Below, piece after piece: positions 8,399-16,975 of a stretch of DNA of 39,404 bases. The stretch is from Prevotella illustrans (GTDB taxonomy: Bacteria > Bacteroidota > Bacteroidia > Bacteroidales > Bacteroidaceae). A model generated the notes under the pieces. The model did no database searches. It saw only the letters and a list, made by a program, of their open reading frames with translations, and was not told the origin of the DNA. Made by a program: the position numbers and the translations under genes. Positions within the stretch are counted from its first letter, which is position 1; each line of letters opens with the position of its first letter. The stretch is taken from positions 1-39,404 of the forward strand of contig NZ_JAERMS010000029.1 of NCBI RefSeq assembly GCF_017426725.1, in the 5' to 3' direction.

Positions 8399-8659
8399 AT
8401 GACAAAGGAAAAATTTTTCACGACACTTGGATGGGTCGGAATGGTAACGTCTGTATTAATGTATGTATTCTATATTCCGCAAATCGGAAACAACTTGTCC
8501 GGACAAAAAGGAACATTCATTCAGCCTTTTATGGCTGCTGTAAATTGTACGCTGTGGGTGGGCTACGGACTATTCAAAGAGAAGAGAGACCTGCCTCTCG
8601 CTATTGCGAATACGCCTGGTATCATCTTCGGTCTGATAGCGGCTTTTACGGCGTTGTGA
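8399..8659 (+). CDS. SemiSWEET-family sugar transporter
   Basis: An 86-residue protein with three predicted helices (about 8-28, 40-58, 64-84), the size and layout of a SemiSWEET half-transporter, which works as a homodimer. The FYIPQIGNNL segment (about residues 24-33) carries the Pro-Gln pair of the first helix and the AAVNCTLWVGYG segment holds the conserved Asn/Trp helix. Characterised SemiSWEETs move sucrose or glucose by facilitated diffusion; the substrate here is not known. A small possible gene remnant and the Na+/H+ antiporter follow. Confidence 0.85.
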   Translation: MTKEKFFTTLGWVGMVTSVLMYVFYIPQIGNNLSGQKGTFIQPFMAAVNCTLWVGYGLFKEKRDLPLAIANTPGIIFGLIAAFTAL

Positions 8660-8683
8660 ATCTGCGATATACGGGTTGACAAC

Positions 8684-8791
8684 GTGTTTTTTAAGAATGA
8701 CCATTTTATAGATCCTTATTCTTCATGGCAGAAAAGAACGATAGAAAATGCCTATAAATTCATCAGAAAGTACGAGGCAATAGCTCCATAG
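8684..8791 (+). pseudogene. Possible 35-codon gene remnant
   Basis: From a GTG at 8684 to TAG at 8791 the frame encodes 35 residues of protein-like composition, ending in a Trp-Gln-Lys-Arg rich helix. It has no convincing start signal and resembles no protein I know. It may be the C-terminal relic of a lost gene between the SemiSWEET and antiporter genes, or a chance open frame. Confidence 0.25.
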
Positions 8792-8808
8792 AAAATAAAT
8801 TCGCAGAT

Positions 8809-10394
8809 ATGATAGAAGAAAGCATTATTTTTTTATAGCACTCACATTGGCTATTTGTGGGCTTATTATATTGAGTAATAAACTCAAAGTGGCTTATCCC
8901 ATTCTGCTTGTGCTGGCAGGATTGGGCATTAGCGTGATTCCCGGCATGCCCGCCATGAAGCTCTCGCCCGACCTTATCATGCTGATTTTTTTGCCACCGA
9001 TTCTCTATGAGGCTGCGGCCAACAACTCGTGGAAAGAAATTTGGAAATGGCGGCGCATCATATCGTCGTTTGCTTTCATCGTGGTGTTTATCACCGCCTG
9101 CTCGGTTGCACTCTTTGCCAACTACTTCATTCCCGGTGTTTCAATCGCCATAGGCTTCTTGTTGGGTGGTATTGTATCACCTCCCGACGCAGTGAGCGCC
9201 GCTGCCATCATGAAGTTTGTGAAGGTCCCGAAGCGTCTGTCAGTCATCCTTGAAGGCGAGAGCCTGTTCAATGACGCCAGTTCGCTCATCATTGTGAAGT
9301 TTGCCCTGATAGCCATTGGTATCGGACAAATTGTATGGTACGAGGCGTTAGGCTCGTTTGTATGGATGGTTGTGGGCGGCATTGGCGCAGGCGTTTTGCT
9401 CACCATGGTGTTCACACGCATTCAAAAATGGATGCCCGATGATGAAAATATCGATACCATTGTGTCTATCGTCATTCCTTATATGCTCTATCTTGCAGCC
9501 GAAGAAATCGGATCCTCGGGCGTGTTGTCGGTAGTGAGCGGCGGCCTTTATTTCTCTTATCACCGCATTAGGCTTATCAAAGCATCGTCGCGTTTGCAAG
9601 CACAGAGTGTGTGGCGTTCGCTTACTTTCATGCTCAACGGCTATGCTTTTATGCTCATCGGATTGGACTTGAATGAGATAACCACCACAATTCAGGCCAA
9701 CGGTGTGAGCCTATGGACTGTTGTGGGCTATGGTGTGATGATCACGATAGTGCTCATTTTGGTGCGCATCGCGTGTGCTTATGGGGCAGTAGGCGTCACG
9801 TTTGTGATGCGCAATTTTATCACTGTGGCCGACCGCAACATGCCCGGCATGGGAGCTCCTATGCTGTTAGGTTGGACGGGCATGCGTGGTGTGGTGTCAT
9901 TGGCAGCGGCTTTGTCCACCCCTCTCACCCTCAAGGACGGGGCTCCTTTTCCTATGCGCAGCGAAATCCTGTTGATAACCTTTGTCGTTATCCTGCTCAC
10001 GCTTGTCGTACAAGGACTCACGCTGCCCCTATTTATCAAGCGATTCCATTTCCCCGATTATGGCGACTATCTGCCTGAAGAGGTAGCTAAGCGATTCATT
10101 CGTCGTGGATTGGCCGAAACGAGTTTGCAAAGGCTGCAAGCCATGGGCGAATGCGACGATAGCCACCAAAGCATTATCTTGCACGGAATGGTGAAACATT
10201 GGGGCGAACAAATCGAAAAGGAAGACCCTCGCACGCTTTATGGTGATTCTCGCGAAGTATATATTGACATTCTCAATGAGCAGCGTTTGTGGCTCAATCG
10301 GCTCAACAAGGAAAATCCAAAGATTGATGAAGACCTCGTGCGACATTATATTCATCGCATTGATTTGGAAGAAGAACGCCTGCGTGCCGACTAA
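8809..10394 (+). CDS. CPA1-family Na+/H+ antiporter with frameshifted or shortened 5' end
   Basis: A membrane antiporter of the NhaP/NHE (CPA1) family with about 12 helices and a cytoplasmic tail from about residue 415. Diagnostic segments are GFLLGGIVSPPDAVSAAA and EGESLFNDASSLI, the latter carrying the ND ion-binding residues, followed by GWTGMRGVVSLAAALS. The uninterrupted frame begins at TTG 8847 (515 codons). An ATG at 8809 starts a good hydrophobic N-terminus that hits TAG at 8836 because of a run of seven T at 8828-8834. Eight T would join the two frames exactly, giving an N-terminus MIEESIIFF that flows into the first helix. So this may be a phase-variable start, a sequencing error, or a true TTG start. 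The frame used downstream is 8847-10394. Confidence 0.88.
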
Positions 10395-10409
10395 CTATTC
10401 TTTTTTTTG

Positions 10410-10417
10410 TATTTTTG
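10410..10417 (+). promoter_or_regulatory. -7 box of the DUF389 gene
   Basis: TATTTTTG followed by C, a full consensus match, ends 13 bases before the ATG at 10431. It begins inside a T-rich stretch after the antiporter stop. The short distance also argues against the ATG at 10407, which lies upstream of the box. Confidence 0.65.
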
Positions 10418-10430
10418 CTGCAAAAAGACG

Positions 10431-11771
10431 ATGACACAAGACGAAAGAACACTCTGGCAAGTAGTAAAAGGATACTTTAATGCTCTCCCTGACAAGGAAA
10501 GCGAGGTAGAGACCATTAACCAAATCAGTAGCGGAGTCAGGTTTCACGGATCCAACCTTTGGGTATTAATCTTTGCCATCTTCATTGCGTCATTGGGATT
10601 GAACCTCAATTCCACAGCCATTATCATAGGCGCCATGCTCATATCTCCCCTCATGGGACCTATTATCGGTATGGGTTTGTCTGTAGGAATCAATGATTTT
10701 GAACTGCTCAAGCGGTCTGTTAAAAACTATTTGGTAGCTACTGTTATCAGTGTGATAACGGCAACCATCTACTTTATCATTACGCCACTCAACGAGGCTC
10801 AGTCCGAATTGCTGTCTCGAACCTCACCTTCATTATACGATGTACTCGTGGCCATTTTCGGTGGTGCAGCCGGCATTCTTGCCATAGCAACGAAAGGCAA
10901 GGGCAACGTAATACCGGGGGTAGCCATAGCCACGGCATTGATGCCTCCATTATGCACAGCCGGATATGGTTTGGCTGTCGGTGAATTTTCTTTCTTCTTC
11001 GGAGCATTCTACCTCTTTTTCATCAACACCGTCTTCATAGCCCTGTCCACTTTCGTCGGGGTAAGAATGCTTCGGTTCAAGCGGAAGACGTTTGTTAACA
11101 CCCAACAGTTGAAAAAGGTAAAGAGGTATATTATTGCCATAACCATCATTACCATGTTGCCGGCCACTTATATGACGATACAAATTATCCGAACGAGTGT
11201 GCGAGATAGCAATACGCAGCAATTCATTAAGAATGAGCTTACCTTTAAAGGCACGCAGATACTCTCTCATAGTCGCAACGACGACAAGAAGACCATAAGA
11301 GTAGTGGCCATAGGAAAATCCATTGAGAAAAATGACATTGACAAGGCAAACCTTAAGCTGGAGAACTACCATCTTGCAGGATACCGTCTGAATGTTATTC
11401 AGGGGTACCAATCCGACAGTCTCCTGTTGCTTGAAGGAAAGATGGCACAGGTATCAAAAGCAACTCAGCAACAGTTAATAGAACAAACTGCGCAACTGAA
11501 CACCGTGAGCAAACAATTACAAGAATATACCGCTTATGAGAATCTGGGGAAAGAGATTTCCCAAGAGGTGAAAGCCGTCTGTCCTAAGGTGAAGACGATA
11601 AGTCTTTCAAAAGTGTCAGAAGCACGCACCGATACTTCGGCAACACTTCGCTATACGGTTGCTGTGGCAGGTTGCGTCAGTCCGTTGTCGGGCACCGAAC
11701 GCACGCAACTCCAACGGTGGTTGAAAGCACGGTCAAAAGCAGATAGTTTGCGACTCATTACGACGCTATAA
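10431..11771 (+). CDS. DUF389 domain membrane protein
   Basis: A 446-residue protein of the DUF389 (TIGR00341-like) family. Residues about 35-240 contain six or so hydrophobic helices with the family segments SLGLNLNSTAIIIGAMLISP and PLMGPIIGMG, and ATALMPPLCTAGYGLAVG further on. A further helix lies at about 240-260. Residues about 265-446 are a soluble tail with a Gln-rich helical stretch (about 340-375). The function of DUF389 proteins is not established. The start at 10431 is preferred over 10407 because of the -7 box position. The stop codon overlaps the outer end of the 79-bp inverted repeat at 11770. Confidence 0.88.
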   Translation: MTQDERTLWQVVKGYFNALPDKESEVETINQISSGVRFHGSNLWVLIFAIFIASLGLNLNSTAIIIGAMLISPLMGPIIGMGLSVGINDFELLKRSVKNYLVATVISVITATIYFIITPLNEAQSELLSRTSPSLYDVLVAIFGGAAGILAIATKGKGNVIPGVAIATALMPPLCTAGYGLAVGEFSFFFGAFYLFFINTVFIALSTFVGVRMLRFKRKTFVNTQQLKKVKRYIIAITIITMLPATYMTIQIIRTSVRDSNTQQFIKNELTFKGTQILSHSRNDDKKTIRVVAIGKSIEKNDIDKANLKLENYHLAGYRLNVIQGYQSDSLLLLEGKMAQVSKATQQQLIEQTAQLNTVSKQLQEYTAYENLGKEISQEVKAVCPKVKTISLSKVSEARTDTSATLRYTVAVAGCVSPLSGTERTQLQRWLKARSKADSLRLITTL

Positions 11772-11848
11772 TAATCCCAAACATATATAAAACCACTTTT
11801 ACACCGGTAGAATAAAAACGGGTGGTCTATACTATTTATAGAGGAAAT
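11770..11848 (+). repeat. 79-bp inverted repeat, left copy
   Basis: This 79-base stretch is the reverse complement of 12642-12720 with a single mismatch (A in the left copy against G in the reverse-complemented right copy, near position 11834). It begins with AATAATCCCAAAC and overlaps the DUF389 stop codon. No target-site duplication is apparent outside the pair. Confidence 0.92.
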
Positions 11849-12641
11849 GTCCCGGCAAATGACGGCAGCCTTGCTCAACTTGAGCAAATGTCAAAGCTTG
11901 ATTGCCAAGGCGGAACATGATGAATCATGCCCCTACAGCTCACGCCACGCCATTTCCCGGTAGACGCAAATCACTCTTTAGAGAAAAACTTATCCCGAAC
12001 CGGAGTATCTTATACAAAACGCACGGCAACGAATGATTGGAGAAGCATCATTGAACATCCTTTTGTACTACAATGGCGGGATTACCGCTATGTGGTAACG
12101 CGGCTCACTCGATCATTTGTGGGGACAAGTCCGCAAGCGATGAAGCCATATAAATCTGTCAATCGTTTATGGGAGCGGGAGAGACGCACCGATGATGAAG
12201 TCTCCGGCTTCATCACTTGTAAGCCCATCCAATTATATTGATTCAGTGTATCCGTGATTTTTGTCAGAAAAAACTACCTGATTTTAACACTTCCGCAACA
12301 CGTCATCTAAGTGCCGGCATGGCGAAAAAGGCCTTCGCTTTGCCGATTTTGATACCCTTTTATGCCCAAAGTTATCCTTTTATCGGCTCAAAGCACAGCG
12401 ATTACGCTGTCAAAGCATAGCGATTAAGGGTAAAAAAACGAAGAGAAAACACCCTTAAAAGTACAATGTATTGATAACCAGTGTTTTATAAACTCGCGCT
12501 ACAATCGCTTATTTTCGTCCTTCTCTTTTCTTTTTCAAAATAATGCCACTTTTTTGATGGTATATGTAAAGATAATTCAGGGTGCGGTAGATATGATCGA
12601 TACTTGTAAACCTGTCCCCACTAATTTTCTACTGCCCCTCG
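11849..12641. other. 793-bp gene-poor cassette between 79-bp inverted repeats
   Basis: No convincing gene. Two open frames (11927-12241 and 12238-12420, plus) have protein composition unlike a folded protein and no start signals. The cassette holds several short palindromes: TTGCTCAA/TTGAGCAA at 11871-11887, CATGAT/ATCATG at 11916-11929, and an 8-bp stem at 12193-12215. Near 12380-12430 there are AAAGCAnAGCGATT units related to the tracts near 21.4 and 23.9 kb. It could be a non-autonomous transposable element, an invertible segment, or a repeat-derived island. Confidence 0.6.
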
Positions 12642-12720
12642 ATTTCCTCTATAAACAGTATAGACCACCCGTTTTTATTCTACCGGTGTAAAAGTGGTTT
12701 TATATATGTTTGGGATTATT
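12642..12720 (-). repeat. 79-bp inverted repeat, right copy
   Basis: Reverse complement of 11770-11848 with one mismatch. The flanking bases beyond the pair (TGTGTC on the right, GCTAT on the left) differ, so the repeat boundary at 12720 is sharp. Confidence 0.92.
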
Positions 12721-12845
12721 TGTGTCTTCTTATCCCGAACTGACGTAGAAATGTGAAGTATGAGATGAGGAGTATGAAATGCGAAATGACTGTCGTTTCG
12801 TATGCAATATTGTTTTATCTTCTCCCATTTCTCAACTTTTATTAT

Positions 12846-12853
12846 TACTTTTG
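12846..12853 (+). promoter_or_regulatory. -7 box close to folP
   Basis: TACTTTTG matches TAnnTTTG, but it ends only 5 bases before the first ATG of folP at 12859, so transcription from it would be leaderless. A more distant promoter cannot be excluded. Confidence 0.45.
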
Positions 12854-12858
12854 TCCGT

Positions 12859-13692
12859 ATGATGGATTATACGATAAATGTACGGGGGCGACTGCTGTCG
12901 CTCCATGAGCCCCGGGTGATGGGTATTCTCAATGTGACGCCCGACTCCTTTTTCTCGGGCAGCCGCAAACAGACGGAACGTGAAATCGCCGAACGGGCCT
13001 TGCAAATCGTGGCAGAGGGTGGAACAATAATCGACGTGGGAGCCTTCTCCACACGCCCCGGAGCTTTCGAGGTGAGTGAAGAGGAAGAGCGGGAGCGGCT
13101 GAAACGGGCGCTTGCTATCGTCCGGCGCGAAGTGCCCGACGTACCCATCAGTGTAGATACCTACCGGCCTCTGGTAGCACGGAGTTGCGTTGAGGAATGG
13201 GGAGCCGATATTATCAACGACGTGAGCGAAGGCGGACAGACCGGTATCGTCAATACGCCCATCCACGAGCAGGGTAGCATGTTCGACGAAGTGGGCCGGT
13301 TGAAGTGCCCCTATATACTGATGTCGGTCAAGTCAAACCTGCACGACATGCTGATAGCTTTTGCCGACGAGGTGCAGCAGTTGCGCGACCGGGGCGCCAA
13401 GGACATTATTCTCGACCCGGGCTTCGGCTTCGGCAAGACTCCGGAGCAGAACTATGAAATCTACCGACACATGGAACGCCTGCAAACACTCGAGCTGCCG
13501 CTGTTGGTGGGCATTTCGCGCAAGAGCATGATCTATAAAGCCGTGGGTGGTTCACCCGAAACGGCCCTCAACGGCACTACCGTTCTCAATACGATAGCTC
13601 TGCAAAAAGGTGCCGGAATCCTGCGTGTGCACGACGTGAAGGAAGCCGTGGAGGCAGTCCGGATAACGAAACTGGCCACCGGCAGCTATTGA
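12859..13692 (+). CDS. folP: Dihydropteroate synthase
   Basis: A 277-residue enzyme that joins 4-aminobenzoate to dihydropterin pyrophosphate in folate synthesis. It has VMGILNVTPDSFF near residue 20, the pABA loop IDVGAFSTRPGA, SVDTYRP, ADIINDVSEG, DPGFGFGKT and the SRKSM loop; the C-terminus reads RVHDVKEA as expected. The strand where many relatives read M-H-x-x-G-T-P reads MSVKSNL here. The ATG at 12859 (or the adjacent 12862) is chosen because the 19 codons upstream look unrelated to the family. It is followed by cdaA after 50 bases, a frequent pairing in Bacteroidetes. Confidence 0.95.
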   Translation: MMDYTINVRGRLLSLHEPRVMGILNVTPDSFFSGSRKQTEREIAERALQIVAEGGTIIDVGAFSTRPGAFEVSEEEERERLKRALAIVRREVPDVPISVDTYRPLVARSCVEEWGADIINDVSEGGQTGIVNTPIHEQGSMFDEVGRLKCPYILMSVKSNLHDMLIAFADEVQQLRDRGAKDIILDPGFGFGKTPEQNYEIYRHMERLQTLELPLLVGISRKSMIYKAVGGSPETALNGTTVLNTIALQKGAGILRVHDVKEAVEAVRITKLATGSY

Positions 13693-13742
13693 CAGGCCCG
13701 TCGCAAAACATGATAATCCAACCTAAACAACCCTTTTGAAAA

Positions 13743-14510
13743 ATGCCTTTTGTATTTGGAATCAAAGATGTCATCGACATAGTACTTGTAGCGCTCATGC
13801 TCTACTATGTCTATCGGCTGATGAAAGAGAGCCGTTCGCTCAACGTCTTCATCGGCATCATGGTTTTCGTGCTCATTTGGCTCTTTGTGAGTCAAGTGTT
13901 TGAGATGCGGCTTCTCGGCTCCATTCTCGACAAGCTCGTCAGCGTGGGCGTCATCGGTCTCATCGTTCTCTTTCAGGAAGAAATCAGAAAGTTCCTCTAT
14001 TCGCTCGGTGCTCACCAGCGTTTCAAGCGGCTGATGGTCTTCATGGGCGACAAGAGGCACGCTGAGACCGACAAGGAAGCTATCATGCCCATCGTACTGG
14101 CCTGTATGAGTATGGCCAAGAACAAGGTGGGCGCGCTCATCGTGATTGAACGGGGCGCGCCTCTCGACGATATCGTGGAGACGGGCGACCTGATAGACGC
14201 CCGCATCAATCAACGACTCATCGAGAATATCTTTTTCAAGAATTCGCCTCTGCACGACGGTGCCATGATTATCTCCAAAAAACGAATCAAGGCTGCCGGC
14301 TGCATTCTGCCCGTGAGCCACAACTTCAACATTCCGAAAGAACTGGGATTGCGCCATCGTGCCGCCATGGGCATTTCGCAAGACAGCGACGCCGTGGCCG
14401 TGGTCGTGTCCGAGGAGACAGGCCGTATTTCGGTGGCCATCAAGGGAGAGTTCCGCCTGCGGTTGAGTGCCGAGGAACTGGAAAGCATTTTGACAAAAGA
14501 GTTAGCTTGA
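13743..14510 (+). CDS. cdaA: Diadenylate cyclase CdaA
   Basis: A 255-residue membrane-bound c-di-AMP synthase. Three hydrophobic helices occupy about residues 5-75, followed by the DAC (DisA_N) domain at about 95-240. The catalytic motifs are visible as LHDGAMII (DGA) and GLRHRAAMGIS (RHR), with the SEETGRISVA strand after them. Two ATP molecules are converted to c-di-AMP, which in other bacteria governs potassium transport, osmotic balance and wall homeostasis. Nearby transporters here (the CPA1 antiporter) are only suggestive neighbours. It probably shares a transcript with folP. Confidence 0.95.
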   Translation: MPFVFGIKDVIDIVLVALMLYYVYRLMKESRSLNVFIGIMVFVLIWLFVSQVFEMRLLGSILDKLVSVGVIGLIVLFQEEIRKFLYSLGAHQRFKRLMVFMGDKRHAETDKEAIMPIVLACMSMAKNKVGALIVIERGAPLDDIVETGDLIDARINQRLIENIFFKNSPLHDGAMIISKKRIKAAGCILPVSHNFNIPKELGLRHRAAMGISQDSDAVAVVVSEETGRISVAIKGEFRLRLSAEELESILTKELA

Positions 14511-14564
14511 CAATAAAAATGCTTTTTTAAAGCCGTAAGCAGGTCTGTTTCAACAAAAAAATCG

Positions 14565-14572
14565 TATTTTTG
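14565..14572 (+). promoter_or_regulatory. -7 box of pta-ackA
   Basis: TATTTTTG followed by CAAA is a full consensus match 75 bases before the pta start, giving a leader of about 70 bases. Confidence 0.65.
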
Positions 14573-14647
14573 CAAACTGGAAATGGCAAATTGTCCGTTT
14601 CTAAGGTTATACCCTAATGATTAAATCGTTTTTTTATACATATCAAC

Positions 14648-15658
14648 ATGGAATTATTACAGCAAATTGTTGCCCGCGCAAAGGCAAACAAACAGCGCAT
14701 TGTGCTCCCTGAAGCTACGGAGGAGCGTACATTGAAGGCTGCTGACCGTGTATTGGCCGACGACCTTGCAGAACTGATACTCATCGGCAATCCCGCCGAA
14801 ATCAAGCGACTGGCTGCCGAATGGGGACTGAACCACATTGGAAAGGCCACGATCATCGATCCCGACAACAATCCCAAGAGCGAGCAATACGCCGCTTTGC
14901 TGGCCGAACTCCGCAAGAAGAAAGGCATGACTCTCGAACAGGCCCGTGAGTTGGTAAAGAATCCGCTCTACCTGGGCTGCATGATTATCAAGACGGAGGG
15001 TGCCGATGGCCAGATTTCGGGCGCGCTCAGTACCACCGGCGATACACTTCGCCCGGCCCTGCAGATTATTAAGTGTGCCCCCGGTATCACCTGTGTGAGT
15101 GGCGCCATGCTACTTCTCACGCACGAGAAGGCCTATGGCGACGACGGTATTATCGTCATGGGCGACGTTGCCGTGACGCCGATGCCCGACGCGGAACAGC
15201 TGGCGCAGATCGCTGTCTGCACCGCGCAGACCGCCAAAAGCGTGGCCGGCATGACCGCTCCACGGGTGGCTATGCTCAGTTTTTCAACCAAAGGCAGTGC
15301 CAAGCACGAGCTGGTTGACAAGGTGGTCGAGGCCACACGGTTGGCCCATGAGATGGCTCCTGAACTGGAACTCGACGGTGAACTCCAAGCCGACGCGGCT
15401 TTGGTGCCGGCGGTCGGTGCCAAGAAGGCTCCCGCAAGTCCCATTGCCGGTAAGGCCAACGTGCTGGTGGTGCCGAGTCTGGAAGTGGGCAACATCAGCT
15501 ATAAGCTCGTGGAACGCTTGGGCGACGCCAAGGCTATCGGTCCCATCCTCCAGGGCATTGCCCGTCCGGTGAACGATCTGAGTCGTGGTTGCTCCATCGA
15601 CGACATTTATTATATGGTGGCCATCACGGCTTGCCAGGCACAAGATGCGAAGGAATAA
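14648..15658 (+). CDS. pta: Phosphate acetyltransferase
   Basis: A 336-residue short-form Pta, consisting of the PTA_PTB catalytic domain alone without the N-terminal P-loop domain found in the Escherichia coli enzyme. It interconverts acetyl-CoA and acetyl phosphate. Family features include IVLPEATEERTLKAAD at the N-terminus, the TTGDTLRPALQIIK segment, and NVLVVPSLEVGNISYKLVER near residue 272. It is followed by ackA after 22 bases, so the pair forms the acetate/ATP-yielding route expected of a saccharolytic or amino-acid-fermenting anaerobe. Confidence 0.95.
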   Translation: MELLQQIVARAKANKQRIVLPEATEERTLKAADRVLADDLAELILIGNPAEIKRLAAEWGLNHIGKATIIDPDNNPKSEQYAALLAELRKKKGMTLEQARELVKNPLYLGCMIIKTEGADGQISGALSTTGDTLRPALQIIKCAPGITCVSGAMLLLTHEKAYGDDGIIVMGDVAVTPMPDAEQLAQIAVCTAQTAKSVAGMTAPRVAMLSFSTKGSAKHELVDKVVEATRLAHEMAPELELDGELQADAALVPAVGAKKAPASPIAGKANVLVVPSLEVGNISYKLVERLGDAKAIGPILQGIARPVNDLSRGCSIDDIYYMVAITACQAQDAKE

Positions 15659-15680
15659 TTTCACATTTCAAATTAAAAAT

Positions 15681-16877
15681 ATGAAGATATTAGTATTAAA
15701 CTGCGGTAGCAGTTCCATTAAGTATAAATTGTACGACATGGACAACGAGGCCGTATTGGCACAAGGAGGTGTAGAACGTATCGGTTTGGATGAGGCTTTC
15801 ATCAAGGTGAAGCTCGACAACGGTGACAAACGTACCATCATGGCCGACCTGCCCACGCACAAGGAAGGCGTGGCGTTGGTGTTCAAAGTGTTGCTCGAAG
15901 CGGAAATCGGCGCGTTGAAGAGTCTGGACGAAATCGACGCCGTTGGCCATCGCATCGTGCAGGGCGGCGACTTGTTCGAAAAGAGTTGCATCGTCACGCC
16001 CGAGGTGGAAAAGGGTATCGAGAGTCTCATCGACCTGGCACCGGTTCACAACGCCGGCCACCTACGCGGTATTCGCGCCGTCAACGCCCTCATGCCCGAC
16101 GTTCCGCAGGTGACGGTGTTCGACAACGCGTTCCACTCCACTATGCCGGCACACGCCTATCTCTATGCCGTGCCCTACGAGTTCTACGAGAAATACCATG
16201 TTCGCCGTTACGGCTTCCACGGCACGAGCCATCGCTACGTGAGCCATCGCGTGTGCGACTTCCTCGGTGTCGATATCAAAACGCAGAAGATCATCACCTG
16301 TCACATTGGCAATGGTGCCAGCGTGGCTGCCGTGAAGTATGGCAAGGTGATCGACACCTCAATGGGACTGACACCGTTGGCAGGGCTGATGATGGGCAGC
16401 CGTTGCGGTGACATCGACCCGTCGGCCGTCACCTATCTGATGGACAAGATCGGCAAGAAGCCCCAGGAGATGGCTGACTTTCTGAACAAGGAGAGCGGTG
16501 TGCTCGGCATTACGGGCATCAGTTCGGACATGCGTGAGATAGAAAATGCCGACAAAGCTGGCAACGAGCGTGCCCACTTGGCCTTAGAGATGTATAACTA
16601 TCGCATTAAGAAATATATCGGCGCCTATGCCGCGGCCATGAATGGTGTTGACATCATCGTGTTCACGGCCGGTGTGGGTGAGAATCAAGAAGGTGTGCGT
16701 TGGGATTCCTGCGCCGACATGGAGTATCTCGGTATCAAGATGGATGCCGAGCGCAACCACTGCCGCGGCGAGGAACGTGTCCTTTCGGCCGACGACTCCA
16801 AGGTAAAAGTGGTGCTGATTCCTACCGATGAGGAAATCGTTATCGCCCGCGACACGATGGAACTGATGAAGAAGTAG
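15681..16877 (+). CDS. ackA: Acetate kinase
   Basis: A 398-residue enzyme making ATP and acetate from acetyl phosphate. The ATG at 15681 starts the signature MKILVLNCGSSSIKYKLYD; the frame is open upstream but that extension overlaps pta and is not family-like. Other motifs present are YGFHGTSHRYVSHR near residue 178, HIGNGAS, and FTAGVGEN near 328. The length is typical. It ends at a strong terminator at 16911-16966. Confidence 0.96.
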   Translation: MKILVLNCGSSSIKYKLYDMDNEAVLAQGGVERIGLDEAFIKVKLDNGDKRTIMADLPTHKEGVALVFKVLLEAEIGALKSLDEIDAVGHRIVQGGDLFEKSCIVTPEVEKGIESLIDLAPVHNAGHLRGIRAVNALMPDVPQVTVFDNAFHSTMPAHAYLYAVPYEFYEKYHVRRYGFHGTSHRYVSHRVCDFLGVDIKTQKIITCHIGNGASVAAVKYGKVIDTSMGLTPLAGLMMGSRCGDIDPSAVTYLMDKIGKKPQEMADFLNKESGVLGITGISSDMREIENADKAGNERAHLALEMYNYRIKKYIGAYAAAMNGVDIIVFTAGVGENQEGVRWDSCADMEYLGIKMDAERNHCRGEERVLSADDSKVKVVLIPTDEEIVIARDTMELMKK

Positions 16878-16910
16878 TCCGAGACAAAGAATCTCGTTCT
16901 TATATACGGA

Positions 16911-16966
16911 AATCCCCGAATGATGGGCTGTCCATGGTGGACAGTCTGTCATTCGGGGATTGTTTT
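16911..16966 (+). terminator. Strong terminator after ackA
   Basis: A long stem pairs 16911-16923 (AATCCCCGAATGA) with 16949-16961 (TCATTCGGGGATT). It encloses a second hairpin CTGTCC/GGACAG with an ATGGT loop, and TTTTT follows. The stem is fairly symmetric and lies between convergent genes; the minus-strand side lacks an obvious T run. Confidence 0.88.
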
Positions 16967-16975
16967 TGAGATAGA

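Noticed and set aside
11927..12420. Two overlapping open frames inside the inverted-repeat cassette
   Set aside because: They have no promoter or recognisable domain, and the second crosses the AAAGCAnAGCG repeat units, so they are probably translated repeat DNA.
12741..12790. Short tandem-like repeat of ATGA/ATGAAATG before folP
   Set aside because: Units are irregular and too short to separate from low complexity.
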